64,000 nucleotides of DNA from positions 47,304,542 to 47,368,541 of the forward strand of contig CM055099.1 of assembly GCA_029204225.1 (NCBI GenBank). Reading direction: 5' to 3'. Numbering within the stretch: position 1 is the stretch's first letter; each line of letters starts with the position of its first letter. Positions 56,513 to 64,000 of this stretch are shown one piece after another. This stretch comes from Diphasiastrum complanatum. Its lineage: Eukaryota > Streptophyta > Lycopodiopsida > Lycopodiales > Lycopodiaceae. The position numbers and the translations under genes were made by a program. The notes under the pieces are model-generated. The model saw only the letters and a program-made list of their open reading frames with translations, had not been told where the DNA came from and ran no database searches.

Positions 56513-57918
56513 GTGTACTTATAAGACCCAAAGAGATTCATTGGAGAGACTTCACGATTGAGTAAGAAGGACATGGTTTATAGTTTGAAGTTGTTTCAAG
56601 AGGGTATAATTCGCCGATCTAAAGTCATTCTAAGGTTTTGGACTGCATTTGATTGCTAGGATAGAACTCCCTTCTTTTAAATATTAAATGGAGACTCTGA
56701 AAAGTTTGTAGAAGGTTCATTGAAACTTTGGAACAATGCTAATGACATTCCAAAAAGAAGGCCTGCATTTGTTCCTCTTCAGGAATGAACAAATCATACA
56801 AAAGCCAGTACACCATAAGATTGTTATGAATGGGTGCAAAAAAATATGACTCTGCAAAGTAGCAAAGGTCTTGGCCCAAGGAATGACCTATTAAACAAGA
56901 AAAGAGTAAGCAATGGTCAGTAGAGTATAGCCTCAGTTGAGGCATTGATATGACAGAGCAAAGTACTAGAGGACCAAGGGAAGGCCGTGTCTAGGGTACA
57001 GATTTTCTGCATTGAAATTCAGATGCATTCATCAGCAAACGATTATGGTAGACAACAAGAATAATGAAAGAGCCGGCAAGAACTTGGATCGAGCAAGCTG
57101 TTTACCAAGAGCTACGTCCTGACTACAGAGCGGAACCAGAATGGATGGGAGGAGTTTCATTTATATTGTTAACTACTCAAGGGTGTTGTTAGAGAGCTAG
57201 AAAGCTAAGCAAGCGATCAAAAATAGAAAAAAGCAAAAGCATAAACAGAAAAGATAGGAAATCATTGAACAAAAGGCATGGCATAGAGTATACTACTGAA
57301 GTATACAGAAAAAGGTTGAAATAAATTGTAGATTTGAATTTTGAACAGAATGTTCAAGAGTTCCCAGCTAAACCTAATCTTTCTATGTAGTAATTTGACA
57401 ATTTTGAAAACAGAGCTGATAAGCAAATAATATCCCAAACACCAATCAAGGAGCTCGCTAGGAATAAAGCCAACTTGAAGTTCTAAGAGATCGCTCTTGT
57501 AGAATCCTCCTAGAAGTGAATCACAACAAAGTCATTGATAAGTCCTACGTAGAAGCCAACAAATATGAGATCTTAAACATGATGTCAAGCTTAACACATT
57601 GATATAAAGCAACCCAAAAAGAGAAAACAAAAGAGAGAGTTCCATAAGGAGTTCCCTAATTGAAAATCTCAATATGATGCTCCTATGACAGAATCTTGAA
57701 GGAAAACTGAGTAAGTATTGAGGTCTTATTCTCCCTTGTAGAAAACACAGACCAAATAAGCCAACCAAATGAAGTCCCTACCTCATCATGGAAAAAATCA
57801 GGAAAATTTACATTTCATCACTTCAGCTTGCTCAGAACCTAACCAGAGAGCATAGTTAGTGGGAAAAAGCACCACAAAAGACAAAGAATTAGCACAAAAA
57901 CTAGCATTTCAGACTTAC
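56513..57918. other. Intron sequence, nothing securely recognised
   Basis: An open frame at 56739-56945 (minus) follows a plausible acceptor (cttgtttaatag), but its likely coding phase does not match the upstream exon. I leave it unassigned. Confidence 0.4.
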
Positions 57919-58079
57919 CAACATTCCAGACTTGAACACTATTGTGGAGTTAATTTCTTGATTATTTTCTGCCTTGGCTTTCAGTTCCAGCTCATTTGCA
58001 AAGTTATTCCTCGTGGAGGCTGTGCTGTGATTGAGCAAAAAATAAGATACTTCATTGTTGTCAGTGCTACCAGCAGCAG
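57919..58079 (-). CDS. Host gene exon following the PP2C domain
   Basis: The 161-bp exon encodes AAAGSTDNNEVSYFLLNHSTA and then ELELKAKAENNQEINSTIVF and KSGML. The acceptor is cttgccttgcag and the donor is atgttg|gtaagt. The two leading bases complete the Ala codon left by the PP2C exon at 61993-62741. It is hydrophilic linker sequence with no fold recognised. Confidence 0.78.
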
Positions 58080-58263
58080 CTGCAAGGCAAGAATTGTACT
58101 TGTTCAGAAAAAAAAATACAATAGCAATGGGTTGAACTAATAATAACAAAAAGAATTTTAGGAAATAAACCGTTAAGCAAGGTCCTTGTTTGAGGTAAGT
58201 ATTTTCAAACTTCGTCAAAAAAAAATGTAAAACAGTACTATACTCAATTATGATACTCCATGG

Positions 58264-59015
58264 CTTAGAAGCCCGTTCCGACCAAAATGGGTCAGAACAT
58301 TCCATTCCAACTGTTCCGGAACCTGGGTCGGAACGAGTTTATTTACAATGTAAAAAAAAAAAAGATAATACGCTGGTTTTCCGCGAAATCTATTGAGGTA
58401 ACACCCTGATGGCCCTCGACTTCACCATTTCACAACACCTGCTGGCTCGCGACTTCACGATTTCACAACAGCGAGCAGGGAACTCATGTGCTAAGATAAC
58501 AGAATTATCACACAATTCAAATAGCACACCACTAATGTCATACAAGGCTTTTTCATGCTTTCTTTCTTGCCAATCATTCATGCACATGTCATCATAGATT
58601 CTGTAGCTGTAAGGTAGATGTGTGGTAAGTGCTATTCTTGAACATAATTGACCAACCTCTTTCAGTAAACTATATCTTTTGTATGACATACTTCTGCTTC
58701 TTAGCATTCATTTCTCTCGTTCGTCACTTCAATTTCACAAGAGAATGATCATTCGTTGCATACTGCTAGCCTTCTGCATACACCAACTCTTCTCTCAGAT
58801 TTATCCGCTCGAAGTTAGAGCCATGTGATTATTAATAATTCTGTTATCTAGCATCAGTGTCCCCTCATCAGTAAAACGTTAGTGGTGCGCTATTTGAATT
58901 ATCAGGTAAAGCTTCAGAGAAAAAATAAAACAGATTAGATATTAAAGTGTAAAAATCCTTTGTATAAAAAATGTATTTTTTTTTTTAAGGGTCCGTTCCG
59001 GAATGGGCAACTAAG
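58264..59015. mobile_element. hAT-like element C
   Basis: 752 bp with a perfect 8-bp duplication ctccatgg (58256-58263 and 59016-59023). The inverted ends are CTTAGAAGCCCGTTCCG and, from the right, CTTAGTTGCCCATTCCG. Subterminal GGAACG/CGTTCC repeats are present. No transposase is seen. Confidence 0.87.
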
Positions 59016-59422
59016 CTCCATGGCATCACTGGTTTGTAAGAAGAAGCTATCGATCATAGTGGCAAACAGAGACTAGAGCACATTTAATGTCAGATGAATG
59101 TCCAAAAAAAGAACAAAATCAGACTTCCTTTCAAGGTTGCTTTGACATCCTAATTCGAATCTCTGTTCTGAATTTTAGGGTTGAGTTAAACCTTTCAAAG
59201 GAGCAAGAAATTTATGCTAAGGTTTCTCATCACAACAACGATTCAAATTTATTGGATGATACTGATCCATCTTCACATAGGTTTCATTTTGATAGTGAGA
59301 TGGAATATTCTCTCCATGAACCTACCTTTGATTGTTTACCTGAATATTGCCAAAGTTGTCCTTATTGTTAAAGAAGAATCTATTGTTTATGTAAATCTTA
59401 TTGAAAATGATATGCATGATGA

Positions 59423-59816
59423 AATTATGGACTTGGCTCATTGCATTCGCCGCGTCCATTCTTTTATTTGTTATTATGCATAAGCAAGCCTAAGGGCCCT
59501 TTTTATTCATATACTGGACTTGGGCCCTATTTGGTCATATTTTTAGGACTTGGTCATGTTGATTTGGAGTGGGGGTCCTCCTATTGGGAAGGCACACTAT
59601 TTTCCCTCCAAATCCTATTCCCTCCCTTTTTTAATCCTCTATTTGATTCAGGGAGAGGGTATATATAGGGCAGCATTGTATTCCTTTATTCAGTTTATGA
59701 TGATTGTTCCTCTTTAGCCTCCTTAAGCACTCTCTCTTCTTGCTTTCTAGCTTAAGTCTTGCCTTCTAGCTTAGGTCCTGCTTTCTAGCATAGCTAGTGA
59801 ATCTTAGCTTGTAACT
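59423..59816 (+). repeat. Lone gypsy LTR of the element 1 family
   Basis: 394 bp, matching the reverse complement of 2349-2721 over its whole length with scattered differences and a small duplication near 59760. It starts aattatggacttgg and ends gcttgtaact. It is followed by tggtatca, the first part of a primer-binding site, and then unrelated sequence. It is therefore the 5' LTR of an element whose interior is gone, or a truncated insertion. Confidence 0.87.
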
Positions 59817-60682
59817 TGGTATCAAACCCTAAGTATTGATGTTTGTTGCACATGATCCATGGAAAATCTTCAGTCTTTCACTCAATTATACAGCCCAGGT
59901 TCAAGCTACTCCCAAAGGATAAAGGACCTAAGAGACTCGGCCAGAGGACAGCAGCGGTATAGGATGGCATGGGCACTGGGTAAGATGACATGCTAATGCT
60001 TTACAGCTTCCATCACCTCTGCTATCTCACAAATCCTTTGTTGGTAGAGAAGTGCACACTGTGACAATGTGGGATGGACTTCTAAGAATCAAGGTAACAA
60101 TCTACTCTGACTGCTTTTTGTTGTGAACCATTGAGAAACCTCTAGTTACCTGGCCATCTTAGAGCTCTGTTGTTGCATTGCAGTAATGAGACTTGATGCA
60201 ATGACTTTTACTTGGAAACATGGATCAACTTCCTGATTTAGATGAATGTTACATTCTCTGGCTTTGCTCACAAGGTTTTTTATTTTTTTTAGAGAAGGCT
60301 CTGCTCAATCACCACCTCCTGGTTTCCCGGCAGCCTTTACTGGCCTCTTTCCTCTCAAGAAATTTTTTACTTACATTCAAAACGACTCTTCCAACTGTGG
60401 CAGTCCCAACCATAGAGCCCATGATCATCCCCAATTGAAGAGGCCAACCTTTAACTGCTCACATAAATGATGTTAATCACACATATGCTACAAAGGCAGA
60501 CTGTGATAGGAACTCTAACCTTCCTTGTGGTGATGATGTCCTGCCAGAAACTCCAGATATGTCAGCGATACTCCCTTTTTCAAACATGTCCTACGTAGGA
60601 CAGCTTTGTCCCAATTTCTTACACATTCTTACTGTCTTACATGGCATTACACACATGACAATTGTCTTGACTGATATACATG
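59817..60682. other. Intron sequence, nothing recognised
   Basis: Between the lone LTR and hAT-like element D. Two overlapping plus-strand frames near 60220-60470 carry no signature I recognise. Confidence 0.45.
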
Positions 60683-61192
60683 CATAGTTGCCAGGGAACG
60701 GGAACGAAATAAGAACGTGACCCCTGGGAATGGGAACGTTTTCGAGAACTTGGGAACATGGGAACGCCACATCATTAAATATAAGTTTGAAACAGTGCTC
60801 AGGAAAACCGGCAAAGTGTAGGAATGGAACCGACCTTATTTCTCAAAAACGAGTATCTTGATACTTGTGATCGGTTTTTATATAGGGATATGAACCCTTT
60901 TATGGGTAACAGTCAACAAAAAACTGAGAAGCTTAAAAAAAACCAGGTTTTATTAGAAAATTTTGCTTTTGCTACTTGGGAACACGTTCCCACCCCTGGG
61001 AACTCGTTCCCACTGCTATGGGAACGTTCTCACTGCTATGGGAACGCGTTTCCGGGAACGCCTGGTAGGTAGGAACGTGGGGAATGCGTTCCCAGGGGGT
61101 GGGAATGCGTTCCCTGGTAAAACGTATTTTTGTTAAAAAATACGTATTTTTTTATATTTTGGTCGCGTTCCATTCCGAAATGGGCAACTATG
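60683..61192. mobile_element. hAT-like element D
   Basis: About 510 bp with CATAGTTGCC at the left and GGCAACTATG at the right. The interior is packed with GGGAACG/CGTTCCC repeats near both ends. The flanks do not show a matching 8-bp duplication, so one side may have been altered after insertion. Confidence 0.72.
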
Positions 61193-61992
61193 GTGTCCAA
61201 TAACAGCTCAAATAATGAGACTCTCATATACATGGTGATAAATGATAGTTCATTGTGGCCCAAACCCTAAGGTCTTACATCAATCGGTTTAGAATAAGCT
61301 GCACGGCCCAAACAGTAACGACTCAAATGAAATAATAACATGGCGTCTGAGACCAAAGAGACTGCCTATAAGAAGCGTGAATGTAGCTTCTGCAACCTCC
61401 ACTTCTATTCCCCCAATAGTCATCGTGTGACTCTATGGTTTGAGCCCTAGATTCATTGTTTCTTTTCTTTTTTCTTTTTTGAAAATCAAATACTGCCATG
61501 TCTTGTGTAACGACATCATCATTCTCCAAATAATCTAAGCTTCTTGTATCAAGGTAAATCTGGAAAGCAAAAAGTCGTCCAAGATTACCTCAATCTACTA
61601 TAAAGTATGTAGCAAGAGAATATCCAGCAGTAAATGAAATGCAAACAGCTCTGAATTTAGACGTGCTAAGAAAATCGCTGGTCAGGTTCATAACTATCAA
61701 TTAAACAAAATCAAACACATCCACAATAAAGAACAGATACTGGTTGTAATCTATCATTTCAACTGAATAAAGTGGCCATACTAAGGCCAGGCAGTAAAAG
61801 AAATTCCTTAAAATTTGCTTGCTGGGCAAACATAGATGAGCTGTTACACACTTACCGTACTATGCACTAAAATAAGTCATAGAATAGATAAACAAATATG
61901 TCTTGCAGACTAGTACTTTTCTGCAACTTTTCTTTCAGAATATTACACAAAACCATCACACATGGAACAGATTTTCTGGATAAGTAGGTTAC
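61193..61992. other. Intron sequence after the PP2C exon
   Basis: It follows the donor gtgcag|gtaacc in gene sense. I see no coding signature or repeat. Confidence 0.5.
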
Positions 61993-62741
61993 CTGCACTG
62001 ACAAGCTTCCCGGCATGCTCATGCTCCAATGTGGCAGCATTAAACACTTCAATTGACTGCTCAAAAGAAGAGCTGGGTGATTGAAAACGCAGAAACTCAA
62101 GAGGTAATACAACAGCTGCCAAATTGTCTGTGCTTCCCATACTATAGGCCATCTCAACAATCATTTGAGCAATGGAGTCAGGATCCAAAAGACCTAACTG
62201 TCGATTTGAATCGTCACTTCTATGATGTTTGTCATGAGGATCTGCTTGCTGATTTAGCTGCTGCAAATGGTGTGATTCTAAAACTTGAGCTTCTGTCAGG
62301 CGATAGTGGTTAGGCCTAGAATTCTCACTTACTAATTCTTTGAATGTCATAATATCTTTGTTACCATCTCTTGGTTCCTTTGGGCACATTTGAGATAGTT
62401 CCTTTGCAGAAAAGGTGGCGTTACTATATGCCGCCCGCCATCCAGGACTGTTGGACATATTTCTCTTACCTGCTTTTGACAAGTTTTGACTGTCTGTACA
62501 GCTCTCTTGTTGCTGTCTGATCTCTTGCTTAGGTGGTAAGGGAATGGGTAAGTCCACAATCTGGAGTTTTTGAGTAAAAAAATCAGAAGAATCTGTCTGA
62601 CTGTCTTGAGCAGTAACTAGTCTGCAAGTATCTTGTGTATCCAGCCGTTCAAAAACTCCATCAGATGCAATCACCAGATAACTGTAAGTGGTTCTGATTG
62701 ACTTCCAGCCTGTGTACTCAGGTGTACAAATTACTCCATAC
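61993..62741 (-). CDS. Host gene exon: second half of PP2C-like domain
   Basis: The 749-bp exon encodes YGVICTPEYTGWKSIR, SYLVIASDGVFERLDTQD and, after about 120 less conserved residues, SIAQMIVEMAYSMGSTDNLAAVVLPLE. The SDGVFE and TDNLAAV blocks are the late metal-binding motifs of PP2C phosphatases, and both Asp residues are present. The insert between them is longer than in typical PP2C domains. The acceptor is ataattag and the donor is gtgcag|gtaacc. One base is passed to the exon at 57919-58079. Confidence 0.92.
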
Positions 62742-64000
62742 CTAATTATGGCATACTTGCATGAGCTCAATAGAATCGTTATAAAAATAAGATCCCAGCT
62801 TCAAAGTTAAGGAAATGCAAAATGAACATCAGGAGCCACAGAAATGGAGCCTAAATCAAACTAAGACTATAAATAGGATCTTTTATCATGTTGTCTCACG
62901 CATGTCTTAAAGTAAACTATAAGAAAAGTATGTAACAATGCAACTTAAAATAACATGTAAGATAGATTGATGACATCTATGGCAGCTTCTTTCTCAAGGA
63001 AAAGAGACCAAAGAGGTCTATAGTGCCAGACACGTCACGGGGCAGTTCAGAGTTTCCTCCCACAAGCTGCAAGAAGAGGCAGGTCATTTTGGGGGGGTTC
63101 CTAAAGAGGATGGGATTTGTTGTATGTCTTCTATGGGAGAGGTAGAGACATAAGTGCACCTTATCTTCAGATTAGAGAAAGATATTACTTCCTCTTTAGA
63201 AATCATCCTGTTGCACTCCACTTTATCACATTGGATGAGGACGAAAGGTGCGTTGCTTTGATGATGTGAGATATGTTTTGCTTGAGGAGTGATCTTTGTC
63301 AGGCCACAAGCTCTAGTACCACCCACTTGATGCAAATCGCCTCTTTCTTTTCTGAATTTGGTCAGATTCATAGTCAGATTCAGAGGATGAGGCAGAGATC
63401 TCCGCCAGTCACTGAAATTGGTGATGTCACCTACAGAATATGAGACTTTCCAGTTTCTAACACAGACCTTCAACTAGGGCACCAGCCTCCTCTTGGACAT
63501 TACACTTCTCACACCATAGTCCACCACAATGAACATCAGGACTTTCTTCGATTTGCTGCACCCAGAGACAAAGATATGATCTTTGATCACTAAATGCCTT
63601 TGTTTTCTATCAGAAATTTAGGTCCGATACCACATTTGGTTCCAGTTTTAATTTCATCTTGAGTTTCCACTTTAGCTCATATTATTCTATCTTATTGGAG
63701 ATGTTTTACAGCTCCCACAGCACAAAATGTACTTTTCAGTCTTATGTACCTTTGGTACTCTAAAGTTGAGTCTAAACACATTGACAAAGGTTTCTTTCTT
63801 TTTCACTCATTTGCTTCAAAGACTAATGGTAATTTGTGGCTAAGATTCAAGACTACTTTGCAACTCCATTACCACTCGAGCACACTCTTTTATGACCTCT
63901 AATTCACTGGGAAATACAGTCATTAATTGCTTTCACTTTCACAGCACAAAACTCTAAAACTTGCTCAAATTTTACTCATAATGTGATTGTCATTTTGGCG
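62742..64000. other. Intron/upstream sequence, nothing recognised
   Basis: Upstream of the PP2C exon in gene sense. The open frame at 63084-63473 (minus, 129 codons) has no motif I recognise and does not resemble the expected PP2C segment (PRVNGxLAVSRAxGD). Confidence 0.45.

Larger units (their letters stand above)
1..62741 (-). other. Host gene span: PP2C-protein kinase fusion gene, open at both window edges
   Basis: Ordered minus-strand exons encode the second half of a PP2C-like domain followed by a protein-kinase domain. This architecture is known from the Arabidopsis At3g63340 family of PP2C/kinase fusion proteins. I identified exons by matching conserved motifs and then checking AG acceptors, GT donors and codon phase; from 54642 down to 247 the phase is continuous across eight exons. 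Introns include one of about 30.7 kb and one of about 17 kb, both full of retroelements. The first half of PP2C lies beyond the right edge and the kinase C-lobe beyond the left edge. The kinase retains its lysine (YILKRI), HRDIKP, DFG and PPEA motifs, so nothing visible says it is inactive. An in-frame TAA near 54673 would truncate the protein if that stretch is exonic. Confidence 0.85.

Noticed and set aside
56739-56945. Possible host exon after acceptor cttgtttaatag
   Set aside because: The protein-like frame does not match the phase left by the exon at 57919, and I recognise no family sequence in it.
60675-61200. 8-bp target duplication around hAT-like element D
   Set aside because: The flanks (tatacatg and gtgtccaa) do not match, so the duplication could not be confirmed although the ends are typical.
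63084-63473. 129-codon minus-strand frame, considered as the upstream PP2C exon
   Set aside because: It lacks the expected PP2C motifs (PRVNG, SRAxGD) and shows no splice-phase fit with the exon at 62741.

Overview
The window looks like an intron-rich nuclear region of a vascular plant with very long introns. Evidence: a plant-type PP2C/protein-kinase fusion gene, Ty3/gypsy chromoviruses with chromodomains, Ty1/copia elements, plant-style hAT elements, and primer-binding sites complementary to initiator tRNA-Met. I cannot name the species. Intron size would suit a fern, gymnosperm or other large-genome plant, but that is a guess.

Backbone. One host gene runs right to left (minus strand) through almost the whole window and leaves it at both ends. 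Its exons follow each other in order, and the kinase-half exons keep a continuous reading phase: PP2C second half (61993-62741), linker (57919-58079 and 54.07-55.02 kb), kinase glycine loop and lysine (52344-52614), kinase N-lobe (21165-21692), HRD loop (20844-20901), post-HRD (17547-17634), DFG (476-550) and the PPEA segment (247-330). The family is that of Arabidopsis At3g63340 (PP2C domain followed by a kinase domain). Two introns are very large, about 30.7 kb (21693-52343) and 17 kb (551-17546), and nearly everything else in the window lies inside introns.

Left intron (551-17546). It holds an internally rearranged gypsy element (2349 to about 6531). Next is a recent gypsy chromovirus (7483-13423, 451-bp LTRs, TSD aaagg) inserted into the reverse transcriptase of an older gypsy copy. 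More gypsy integrase debris lies at 15.7-16.9 kb. Between exons at 17.6 and 20.8 kb are a hAT-like element and a terminal-inverted-repeat element carrying a gypsy integrase fragment.

Central intron (21693-52343). From the left: a copia 5' LTR and gag fused to gypsy gag/protease. Then comes a minus-strand LINE split by an apparently intact, very young chromovirus (26152-32367; 358-bp LTRs with one difference; single 1592-codon gag-pol; TSD ctggg). Three further LINE copies follow head-to-tail, separated by (CT)n tracts. A dense field of GCGAAGGTT-like motifs lies at 41.1-42.0 kb. A copia element follows, carrying a nested solo LTR of its own family (TSD taaaa), an internal duplication and a second fusion to gypsy gag. 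Last is a degenerate gypsy with an 852-bp LTR.

Right part (52-64 kb). Host exons are interspersed with three hAT-like non-autonomous elements and a lone gypsy LTR.

I saw no wholly new cellular system. The observations most worth checking are the LINE family with (CT)n tails and a covarying 3' hairpin, the gypsy LTRs with AG...CT rather than TG...CA ends, the unrecognised cargo replacing pol in one of them, and the two copia-gypsy junctions.
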